Shown here: positions 1-6,883 of the stretch, in pieces
Numbering within the stretch: the stretch's first letter is position 1
Layout of the letters: every line of letters starts with the position of its first letter
Assembly (NCBI GenBank): GCA_051004815.1
Contig: JBPCJY010000210.1
Span: 1 to 27,344, forward strand
Reading direction: 5' to 3'
Length of the DNA stretch: 27,344 bases
From: JBBQXY01 sp051004815
GTDB taxonomy: Bacteria; Chloroflexota; Ktedonobacteria; Ktedonobacterales; Ktedonobacteraceae
Translations under genes and position numbers: made by a program
The notes under the pieces: generated by a model
Told to the model about the DNA's origin: nothing
The model's input: the letters and a program-made list of their open reading frames with translations, nothing else
Databases searched by the model: none

Positions 1-207
1 GAGCGCAGCCCTTGTCATTCTGAGCGCAGCCCTTGTCATTCTGAGCGCAGCCCTTGTCATTCTGAGCGCAGCCCTTGTCATTCTGAGCGCAGCCCTTGTC
101 ATTCTGAGCGCAGCGATTGTCATTCTGAGCGCAGCGATTGTCATTCTGAGCGCAGCGATTGTCATTCTGAGCGCAGCGATTGTCATTCTGAGCGCAGCGA
201 AGAATCT
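1..207. repeat. 21-bp tandem repeat array, truncated by the window edge
   Basis: Nine full head-to-tail copies of a 21-bp unit start at 1, 22, 43, 64, 85, 106, 127, 148 and 169, and a tenth partial unit starts at 190. Units 1-5 carry GCAGCCCTTG and units 6-9 carry GCAGCGATTG, so two variants are arranged in blocks, as expected from slippage or unequal crossing-over. The tenth unit continues as GCGAAGAATCT, which is the arm of the inverted repeat that follows. The array probably continues beyond the left edge. No open reading frame of note crosses it. Confidence 0.95.
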
Positions 208-246
208 CCGTGCCACAAGAGATTCTTCGCTGCGCTCAGAATGACA
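181..246. repeat. Perfect 27-bp inverted repeat closing the tandem array
   Basis: Positions 181-207 and 220-246 are exact reverse complements separated by a 12-nt loop. The arm contains TCATTCTGAGCGCAGCGAAG. The tandem units to the left are repeated copies of the outer part of this arm, so the array seems to have grown from one side of a dispersed palindromic element. Such elements, with a core like this, recur in several soil bacterial genomes; that is recalled rather than checked here. As RNA it could form a long hairpin. Confidence 0.9.
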
Positions 247-293
247 GGTTCTGGAACTGGGTGTTGCAAAAAACCTACCCGTGCAAGCCGCGA

Positions 294-376
294 GGGGTAC
301 CCCTACTATGGACGACAGAACGGCTCCACGAGCGTGTTCGTCCATGGTAGGGGTGCCCCTTGCGGGTACCCTGGGG
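294..376. repeat. Second palindromic intergenic repeat
   Basis: Arms of 22 bp at 294-315 and 338-359 pair with two mismatches, both tolerable as G-U in RNA, around a 22-nt loop. The right flank, CTTGCGGGTACCCTGGGG (359-376), is found again exactly as its reverse complement at 9873-9890, downstream of the S53 peptidase gene. This makes it a dispersed element rather than a single terminator. The stretch from 247 to 447 otherwise holds no gene that I can see. Confidence 0.75.
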
Positions 377-447
377 CGAGGTGGTGAGGGACGTGGCTTA
401 AAGTTCACACCTATGCAGGCGACCACAAATGGATCGGAGGTAGAAGT

Positions 448-504
448 ATGATTATCTTTGATGAGGAAAGACTATCGGACTCGCCTTTTGTCGAACGGAT
501 CTGG
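448..504 (+). pseudogene. N-terminal remnant of an AraC-type regulator
   Basis: An ATG at 448 has a strong ribosome-binding site (GGAGG at 436-440). The first 19 codons read MIIFDEERLSDSPFVERIW. This resembles the opening of AraC-family regulators with an N-terminal DUF6597-like domain, where ERPSDSPFVERVW-type sequences are common (recalled family knowledge). The resemblance stops at about 504. The frame then runs as nonsense to a TGA at 553-555, while another frame picks up DUF998 coding sequence. I read this as a deletion scar that fused the first codons of a regulator gene to a membrane protein gene, out of frame. A chance similarity over 19 residues cannot be excluded. Confidence 0.45.
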
Positions 505-1130
505 TGCTTTCCTGCGGCGTGGTCGCTGGCCCCCTCTACGTCATCGTGGGCGTGATCGAGATACTCACCCATCCTGGCTTCGACCCTACCCGTCACGATC
601 TGAGCCTGATGAGCAACGGAGACTGGGGATGGGTTCATATCAGTCTGCTCATCCTGACCGGCTTGCTCACCATCGCGGGTGCAGTTGGGATGCGGCGTGT
701 CCTGCATGGTAGCCGAGGCGGGACCTGGGGACCGTTGCTGCTCAGTGTGTATGGATTAGGTCTGATTGGTGCTGGCTTCTTCACCGCCGATCCGGCCCTG
801 GGCTTCCCACCCGGCACGCCAGCCAACGCCCATGCTGTCAGCTGGCACGGCCTACTGCACTTCATCAGCGGGGGGATCGGCTTCCTTGGGCTGATCGCGG
901 CCTGTTTCGTGTTTGCTCGTCGGTTTGCCGCCCAAAGACAACAGGGATGGATGGCCTACAGCGTAGCCACCGGCGTGATCTACCTGGCAGCTTTCGTAGG
1001 AATCGCTGTTGGATCTAATGCTGTCGGGATCATCACGACGGTGGTCATCCTGGCCTTCTCGGTCGCGGTGGTACTCGGTTGGGCATGGGTCTCGGCGGTA
1101 GCGGCGAAGCTGCTGACTGCGCGAGCCTGA
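504..1130 (+). CDS. DUF998 family integral membrane protein, start probably damaged
   Basis: The 208-residue product has about six hydrophobic segments (roughly residues 3-21, 43-63, 74-94, 113-137, 150-170 and 174-200). It has the DUF998 hallmarks: a charged loop with DPTRHDLSLMSNGDWGW after the first helix, FTADPALGFPPGTP after the third, and SWHGLLH before the fourth. The function of the family is unknown; it lies in the inner membrane. The GTG at 504 is the first usable start in this frame, but it lacks a good ribosome-binding site, and an in-frame stop lies at 462-464. The strong start signal at 436-450 belongs to a different frame (the AraC-like remnant). The gene may therefore have lost its native start, and expression would need reinitiation. 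The 135 bp after it (1131-1265), up to the convergent MarR gene, show no clear terminator. Confidence 0.8.
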   Translation: MLSCGVVAGPLYVIVGVIEILTHPGFDPTRHDLSLMSNGDWGWVHISLLILTGLLTIAGAVGMRRVLHGSRGGTWGPLLLSVYGLGLIGAGFFTADPALGFPPGTPANAHAVSWHGLLHFISGGIGFLGLIAACFVFARRFAAQRQQGWMAYSVATGVIYLAAFVGIAVGSNAVGIITTVVILAFSVAVVLGWAWVSAVAAKLLTARA

Positions 1131-1265
1131 GCAAAAGGCCAAAACAGCTTTTTAACAATCCATCCATTTAATTCACAAATGTACATAGTTCACTAGCTGA
1201 TAATTGCGCGGTTGTTTACAGGAGGGGCGGAGCGGTCGCGGGCGAGCTCACGCACGTCTTCTGAG

Positions 1266-2366
1266 TCAAACAGAGGTAATGGTGACTATGCTGGCACTGC
1301 TGGAAACATCGATGTCGTAGCACGGAGCAGTCGCTTTGTAGCCGGGGCTTTGCAGCCACACGTTGTTGCCCACATCGCTGAAGGTTTGATCATCGAAGAC
1401 AAACATGGAAGCCCAACCCTTGAGGTGGGCGCGGGCAGCGACACCTGCGGGGCGCCGCACGGTGATATCTGATGCTCCCCCGCTGATCCGTATGGGTACC
1501 ACGCCAGAGGAGGGCACGGGAAGATCCAGGTGGATCGAGTTGAGTCCCCCTTTGACCTCCAGCCCGGCCAGATGGAGACCGCCCAGCTCGGCGACGAGTG
1601 CTGATGCTCCACCCTGGATCACGATTTGCCAGGGGATGGCGGTGCTGAGCGTGATCTCCGCCACGCGTTGCTCCCCACCCAACCCCAACAGGCGTCGTGG
1701 ATAGCGGATAGTGACCACCCCTTCTTTGACCTTCACATCCGGCATTGGTCCTTCAAAGCGGGCCTGGTAGAGTTCGTCCATCCCCCTGCCCGTGCGCAAG
1801 GTCAGCAGGGAGACTCCAGAGGAGACAACGAGCCGACCACTCTCCAGGTCTCCCAGCGGAGCAGAGAAGATTCCCGCCTCACCCTCCGGGGCTTCCTGCA
1901 ACCGAAACATTTCCCTCCGGGACAGCGCGTTGCTGCGTTTGAGAAACTCCAGGAGGAAGGCAATCTGCTCATCATCGTAGTCCGACGCCAGTTCATCCCA
2001 TGCCTTTCCAAGAGAATCAAAAATGGGATCAACCGCATGCCTTTCGCCCTTGTCTCTTGCGAGCTGGACGATGACTTTGCGCCCGTCGTTGGGGTCACGC
2101 TCCCGGCGCACGAGACCTGCCTCCTCCAAGCGATTAAGCATCCCAGTGATCGCCCCGGTGGTGAGCCCCGTGAGATCGGCGAGCTGACCTGCGGTCGCTG
2201 GACCGGTACTCTCCAAGGTATCCATGACCTGCATATCCGTGACGGTCATCCCAATGCGAGCCGCCGCCGCCCGGAAGAAGGATGCTCCGAGTTCAGTGAA
2301 CTGGCGCAGCTCCCGCGCAAATTCTCCTCGTATCTCCGTAGATTTTTCCTGAGAACCACTTGACAA
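1266..2366 (-). CDS. MarR-type regulator fused to a beta-rich C-terminal domain
   Basis: Residues 20-150 form a MarR winged-helix domain. The recognition region is about 56-84 (TAGQLADLTGLTTGAITGML), followed by a wing with RRERDPNDGRKVIV. Residues 166-366 are unusual: an alternating hydrophobic/polar, glycine-rich stretch (SGRLVVSSGVSLLTL, IRISGGASDITVRRPAG) resembling the adhesin-like repeats of DUF4097/DUF2807 proteins. MarR proteins are normally about 140-170 residues, so the C-terminal 200 residues are an added domain, perhaps for sensing. Translation starts at TTG 2366, 8 nt after AGGAGG (2375-2380). The gene diverges from an MFS exporter across 123 bp that carry inverted GCTAAG half-sites. 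A MarR repressor next to the exporter it controls is the usual arrangement, so the ligand is probably an exported compound. Confidence 0.85.
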   Translation of the reverse strand: MSSGSQEKSTEIRGEFARELRQFTELGASFFRAAAARIGMTVTDMQVMDTLESTGPATAGQLADLTGLTTGAITGMLNRLEEAGLVRRERDPNDGRKVIVQLARDKGERHAVDPIFDSLGKAWDELASDYDDEQIAFLLEFLKRSNALSRREMFRLQEAPEGEAGIFSAPLGDLESGRLVVSSGVSLLTLRTGRGMDELYQARFEGPMPDVKVKEGVVTIRYPRRLLGLGGEQRVAEITLSTAIPWQIVIQGGASALVAELGGLHLAGLEVKGGLNSIHLDLPVPSSGVVPIRISGGASDITVRRPAGVAARAHLKGWASMFVFDDQTFSDVGNNVWLQSPGYKATAPCYDIDVSSSASIVTITSV

Positions 2367-2380
2367 TTTCTATTCCTCCT

Positions 2381-2413
2381 GCTAAGATATATTTAACTTA
2401 GCGAACAAGCTAA
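2381..2413. promoter_or_regulatory. Putative MarR operator in the divergent promoter region
   Basis: GCTAAG (2381-2386) and CTTAGC (2397-2402) form a perfect 6-bp inverted repeat around an AT-rich 10-bp spacer. A further GCTAA half-site lies at 2409-2413, also inverted relative to 2398-2402. The sites begin one base upstream of the regulator's ribosome-binding site, so binding would block its own gene and, probably, the divergent exporter. This is an inference from geometry and known MarR autoregulation. Confidence 0.55.
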
Positions 2414-2489
2414 TTTCATCAAATTTCATTTAGTAGCTCAATGAATATAGTATAGCATAATCTTTGTGATCAAGAAAGGACCAATACTC

Positions 2490-3857
2490 ATGGATCAAGT
2501 CAGTGAAACAAACGGCGAGATCAGAGCCAGTGAGGCGCAAATACCCGCGATGCTGAAGCAGGACGGCTCTGCCAACGCGCAGGATGGTTCTATGGAACCC
2601 AACACGGCCAAACCGGTTGCAGGAGGGATGATGCAGCCCTTCAAAGTACGCAATTTTAACCTGCTCTTCGGTGGTCAGACGATCTCGACCCTTGGCGATG
2701 CGCTCTACACGGTGGCGCTGCCGTGGCTCATCCTGACGACGGGCGGCAACGCGCAAGAACTGGGCATTGTGCTGACCGCCTACGGCATTCCCCTCGCGGC
2801 GAGCATGCTGGCGGGTGGCTGGCTCTCGGATCACCTGCGCCCGCGGCGGGTCATGCTGATTGCTGATACGATGCGTTTGCTGTTGATGACGATCCTGGCA
2901 GCACTGGCCCTGGTGGGCCATCCCACGCTCTGGCAGTTCTGCGTGATCGCTGTGCCGCTGGGAGCCTTGAGGGGCGCATTCATGCCCGCTTCCATGGCCA
3001 TGGTGCCAGATACTCTGAGCAAGGACGACCTGCAAGCCGGCAACGGACTGATGATGGCCTCGATGCAAGGCGCGAATCTGGTCGGCTCGGCTGTCGCCGG
3101 TGTGGTCGTGGCTGCGTTCACCGCGGGCGTGGCCCTGACTATCGACGCGGCAACCTTCCTCGTGTCGGCGGTGTCGCTCGCGCTGATGGGCGGGACAAAA
3201 CGTGCCATGCCCAGCATGAGCAAGAAAGAAGCAAGCCAGGAAAATACAGCGGCCAGCACGGAAGAGCAAGGCGTACAGGTAAGCTTCTGGCAGTATCTGC
3301 GCACCTCGCGGCTGCTTCAGATCACCCTGCTGCTTTTCATGGTGACCAGCCTCGTGGCAGGCGGGCTGATCGAGGTGGCGCTGCCCGCACTGGTCCACGG
3401 CCCCATGCATAGCACAGCGAGCAGCTTTGGCTTCATCCTGGCGGGCTGGGGTGCAGGCTCGCTTGTCGGGTCCATCTTCGTCGGCTTGCTGAGCAAAAGC
3501 ACACACAAAGGGTTGATCATCCTTCTGGGTGGCCTGATCGTGTCTGCCATGATTGTGCTTCTCCCTGTTGGGGGCGTCCCTGGAGCAGTAGTCTGCATGC
3601 TGATTGGCGGCATCGCTAACAGCGGCTTCACGGTACTCCTCTTCACCGCGATCCAAATGAAGATTCCGAGCCATCTGATGGGGCGCATTATGGGCCTGTT
3701 GATGTTCAGCTCATCGGGGCTGTATCCTGTCTCGACAGCTCTGGCCGGCGTGCTCTCGAACCAGTTCGGCCCGACGATTCTCTTTTCATTCAGTGGCCTC
3801 CTGCTGGCCCTGGCGATGCTGTTTGGCCTGACTCAAAGAGCGTTGAGAGAGATCTAA
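2490..3857 (+). CDS. MFS drug/macrolide-type efflux transporter
   Basis: The 455-residue polytopic protein is of the MFS_3 type (macrolide efflux / enterobactin exporter-like). After a hydrophilic N-terminal region of about 50 residues comes FNLLFGGQTISTLGDALYTV, the usual opening of this subfamily. A motif-A-like loop, GGWLSDHLRPRRVML, follows the second helix, and about a dozen hydrophobic segments run to the C-terminus with a polar central loop (KKEASQENTAASTEEQG). ATG 2490 is chosen because AAGAAAGGA lies 9 nt upstream; a GTG at 2466 in the same frame has no such signal. The predicted role is proton-driven export of a small amphipathic compound, controlled by the divergent MarR protein. 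The substrate cannot be told from sequence. Confidence 0.88.
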   Translation: MDQVSETNGEIRASEAQIPAMLKQDGSANAQDGSMEPNTAKPVAGGMMQPFKVRNFNLLFGGQTISTLGDALYTVALPWLILTTGGNAQELGIVLTAYGIPLAASMLAGGWLSDHLRPRRVMLIADTMRLLLMTILAALALVGHPTLWQFCVIAVPLGALRGAFMPASMAMVPDTLSKDDLQAGNGLMMASMQGANLVGSAVAGVVVAAFTAGVALTIDAATFLVSAVSLALMGGTKRAMPSMSKKEASQENTAASTEEQGVQVSFWQYLRTSRLLQITLLLFMVTSLVAGGLIEVALPALVHGPMHSTASSFGFILAGWGAGSLVGSIFVGLLSKSTHKGLIILLGGLIVSAMIVLLPVGGVPGAVVCMLIGGIANSGFTVLLFTAIQMKIPSHLMGRIMGLLMFSSSGLYPVSTALAGVLSNQFGPTILFSFSGLLLALAMLFGLTQRALREI

Positions 3858-4153
3858 CAGCATCCTCTATAATCTGCTGAATATGAACGGGGAGCATCAC
3901 AAACTGCATCGTCATTTGATGCAGCCAGCCTTAGCGTTACCGTCTTGCGATCGTGCCGAATGCCAGAATTGAGCCAAAGGGCAGCAACCTGGACCCGGCG
4001 CATAGTATGCCAATGCGCATCATCCCCCAGAACCGGCGGTTTGAGCGCGTCCCGGTACGCGGCAGCATCCATCGCCTGGTCGAATTTGTGTAGGAGTGTT
4101 CTGGGTGGAAACAGAGATGACCAGGCCAGTGAGAGGCGAGCGTGCTCCGACCT
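3854..4153 (-). pseudogene. Unrecognised open stretch, possible gene remnant
   Basis: On the minus strand one frame stays open from about 4153 to a TAG at 3854-3856. It contains LLHKFDQAMDAAAYRDALKP and then VLGDDAHWHTMRRVQVAALW, which have the composition of real protein. The only internal ATG (4072) has no good ribosome-binding site, and the frame is closed upstream by a stop about 5 codons before STSFERSE. It overlaps the MFS stop by 4 bp and lies just downstream of the PhoD-like gene. I do not recognise the family. It could be a 5'-truncated gene or chance. A short hairpin at 3904-3924 lies within it. Confidence 0.25.
3904..3924. other. Small hairpin after the MFS gene
   Basis: CTGCATC (3904-3910) and GATGCAG (3918-3924) pair perfectly around a 7-nt loop, 46 bp after the exporter's stop. 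No T-run follows on either strand, so it is at best a weak or factor-dependent terminator. Confidence 0.35.
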
Positions 4154-4171
4154 TTCAAAGGAGGTGCTAGT

Positions 4172-6769
4172 TTACGGGAGGGGAGGGGCGGCGTCTGGTG
4201 GTGGTAGTTCGAGCGTATCGTGATAGTCGGTGTGCAGCAGGGGCTGGGTTGGATCGTCGGTAGCGTGCCAAAGGCGTTGCAGCACGGTTTTTTTCGTCTC
4301 AGTCCAGGCAAAGTGAATCTCGCCAAGGTTGTTATAGCCGACGATGAGTTCACTAGCTTTCCAACTGTTGGGCCACCCGACGTTGTGCAGGAGGGCAGCC
4401 ACCAGCTTCGTTCTGGGCTTTGTTAGCTTACGTTCGACCGCGTTTGTTCCTTGTGCCGCTCCGTGGGCAAGTGTGTTTGCTGGTAGAGCAGACGTGCTTG
4501 CCATCTGCTTGCCTTTTCTTCCCTTCCATAGCAGTGAGCGTGTGATTCTGCGCACGCCGCTGTCAATGAGGGTGAGGATACCCAGAGGAATGCGTAGAAG
4601 CCTGAGAATCCAGGGAGATGTTCGCAGACGAAGTCGATCTCTTTTGCGCAGGTTCATACGAGCGAAGGTGTTGCGCAGATAGCGTAGCCGATAGATACGA
4701 TCAGGTGGATAGCCGTGGAAAGCTCCTTTCAACCAGCCGCGAGCGGGCATCACGATCTCATAAGGAGAGCGACGTGCGGCGAGCAGCCGTGGAAGTGCCC
4801 ACCAGAACAGGTAGAGGCGTTGCTTGATAAGGGCGAGCACCTGGCTGTGGATATGTTCATCACCGGGGGTGATATCCCAGGCAAAAAAGTCCATCGTCGG
4901 CGTTTCCTGATGTCGCAATAAGTGGAGCAGCCGCGGGTAGCCGATGGCGAGCATGGCGATATGGGAACCTGTGCCTTCATTATGGAAGGGGCTGGACGTA
5001 TAATTCACCAGTTTGGCACTGGCATGGGTGTGCTGATCCCAATACTCCATACTGGAGCCGAAGGCATAATGCACATCGCCTGAAAGAAAGACCACGCGCT
5101 TCATGACGCTTACCGTCTTGAGGAGGTGCTGGAAGCTTTCCCATTCCAAAGCCCATGCTTCACAGTCGTAAGCGTAATTATCCCTGACGAACCAGTGACT
5201 CCACACCTGAATGGACTCGATGAGGTCTACACCGAGCACCGTGGTGGCCGAGATGATGATGGTTACTTCTGCATCCTTGCGAGCCGCGGCAGTTATCTGC
5301 CTGTCCATGGCAGCGGGCGACAACAAGCCAGGGAAGTCGTGTGGAGAACGATAGAGACGCTGTGTGCGGGTGTCCAGCAGCAGTATTTGATAGCTCGCAC
5401 CGTCATAGGTGTGATGCCAGTGGAGCGCACGGGGGGAACGTGGCAGTTCTCCACTGCCGCTAAAAGCTGTTGGTAAACCAATGATTTCCTCTATTAGCTC
5501 TACGTTGGCATCGAATGCCTTGCCACGCCACGTATCGACAGCATGGAGCAAAGCTAGCCCATGCGGCTCGGCGAATTGTTGCGGTGTATTACCCCAGGCC
5601 GCGAACAGGGCATAGGCTAGCAATCCATTGCGGACGATCCACCTCCCGTATGGACTAGCCAGAACGCGTTGGCACCAGGCACCATCAAGAAACCAGTCAT
5701 CGGTGATGTCATGATCGTCGAAGATGGTATAGGTAGCGATGTTGGCCAAGGCACGTCGCACTTGCGGCAGCGTCGAGCGAAACTCATCTAATTGGGTACG
5801 TTGAGCGGTGTACTCGGCTTCCACTTTCTCCTGTGCATTCGCTGCTGGACGCGTTTGTGGATAGGCATCCCACATCTCCTGCGCACCAGGCAGATCAGCG
5901 GGCCATGGGATATCAGACCAGACAAACAGGTACATAGCAGCATACTCTTCCCATGCTAGCAGTTGGTTCTGTGGTGTGGTCGTGGTGAACATAGCCCTGG
6001 TTCGCACAATGTCGGCTCGCTGGCCTGGCCCCAGTTTACGGACAGGGAAATACGTTCCTGATAGCATTTCTTCCTCATTGCCAGCAAAGAGGAAATTTCC
6101 GGCATCAATCAATGCAAACAAGAGGGGAGCCGCCACATCGTCGGCATAGATTTGGTCTCCCGTGAGAAAGAGTTGCTGAGGACGATCCTGGCCCTTTTGT
6201 ATAGCTGACGCGAGGATAGTGTCGAGGGCAGAGAGCATGTCTTTGCCAACGCCATGTGGCTTGCGACAGGAGCCATGCACTACCCTGAGCTGGTTGATAT
6301 CCACGGGAGGAAGCACGAAGCTGGGGAGCGGATGGCCGGGATAGAGCAGACGTTGGCATGGATCAGCCTGGGTGGGATCGATGTTGAGAATGCCGTGCGT
6401 GTCGAGGTGAGCAGCAGTCACGGGAACTGGCGTATCGGGGATATCCGGCGGCTCATTAGCTTGAAAGAAAAGGTCGTAGTAGTATAGTCCACCCCAATGC
6501 AGCAACGTAGTGGTGCTGGTACGGGCTGTTACCGCGACAATATGCAGATTGTCCCCCAGGCGTATGGTATGATGGGTACCCTCACATTGTTGAACGAGGA
6601 CATCCGCACCATCCCTGGCATATACGCGCAGCGTGACCAGACGCGGCTCTTTCAAGGCGAGCCAGACGGTGACAGAGTGTGGCTCTACGCGCCGCAGTAT
6701 AGGCCCTGAAAGAATCAGTGGGAGGGCGGAGAAGCGTTCCGCTAACGACGACCATGACATAACAAGCAT
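4172..6769 (-). CDS. PhoD-like metallophosphatase, long form
   Basis: The 865-residue protein carries the PhoD-type metal-binding motifs: GSCRK (166-170), LTGDQIYADD (202-211), FDDHDITDDW (350-359) and SGDVHYAFG (563-571). These supply the Asp, Asn/His and His ligands of a two-metal phosphoesterase site. Residues 20-130 form a beta-rich N-terminal domain as in other PhoD-like proteins (PILRRVEPHSVTVWLAL). The C-terminal 200 residues contain a basic helical region and a tail that I do not recognise. No signal peptide or Tat motif is visible, unlike Bacillus PhoD, so a cytoplasmic location is likely. ATG 6769 follows GGAG closely; ATG 6760 is an alternative. It is the last gene of the GT4-GH57-PhoD run, 114 nt after GH57. 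The substrate is unknown, but a phosphodiester or phosphorylated polymer is plausible. Confidence 0.85.
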   Translation of the reverse strand: MLVMSWSSLAERFSALPLILSGPILRRVEPHSVTVWLALKEPRLVTLRVYARDGADVLVQQCEGTHHTIRLGDNLHIVAVTARTSTTTLLHWGGLYYYDLFFQANEPPDIPDTPVPVTAAHLDTHGILNIDPTQADPCQRLLYPGHPLPSFVLPPVDINQLRVVHGSCRKPHGVGKDMLSALDTILASAIQKGQDRPQQLFLTGDQIYADDVAAPLLFALIDAGNFLFAGNEEEMLSGTYFPVRKLGPGQRADIVRTRAMFTTTTPQNQLLAWEEYAAMYLFVWSDIPWPADLPGAQEMWDAYPQTRPAANAQEKVEAEYTAQRTQLDEFRSTLPQVRRALANIATYTIFDDHDITDDWFLDGAWCQRVLASPYGRWIVRNGLLAYALFAAWGNTPQQFAEPHGLALLHAVDTWRGKAFDANVELIEEIIGLPTAFSGSGELPRSPRALHWHHTYDGASYQILLLDTRTQRLYRSPHDFPGLLSPAAMDRQITAAARKDAEVTIIISATTVLGVDLIESIQVWSHWFVRDNYAYDCEAWALEWESFQHLLKTVSVMKRVVFLSGDVHYAFGSSMEYWDQHTHASAKLVNYTSSPFHNEGTGSHIAMLAIGYPRLLHLLRHQETPTMDFFAWDITPGDEHIHSQVLALIKQRLYLFWWALPRLLAARRSPYEIVMPARGWLKGAFHGYPPDRIYRLRYLRNTFARMNLRKRDRLRLRTSPWILRLLRIPLGILTLIDSGVRRITRSLLWKGRKGKQMASTSALPANTLAHGAAQGTNAVERKLTKPRTKLVAALLHNVGWPNSWKASELIVGYNNLGEIHFAWTETKKTVLQRLWHATDDPTQPLLHTDYHDTLELPPPDAAPPLP

Positions 6770-6883
6770 TTCTCCAGATACAATGGCTATGCTAGCACGA
6801 TATCTTTTGTACGCTGTGTTGTCAACGTCAACTATTTGGATTCTGTTTTCATAGTGGTTTCAGGAGCCTGCTATTGGCCACCC

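Noticed and set aside
1..207. Possible CRISPR array
   Set aside because: The 21-bp units are directly adjacent with no unique spacers, so it is a simple tandem repeat.
4156..4165. Strong ribosome-binding-site-like AAAGGAGGTG on the plus strand
   Set aside because: No reading frame of useful length starts within range; it overlaps the unassigned minus-strand stretch and is probably chance.
5126..5476. Open frames on the strand opposite the PhoD-like gene
   Set aside because: They mirror the codon pattern of the well-supported minus-strand gene and have no motifs of their own.
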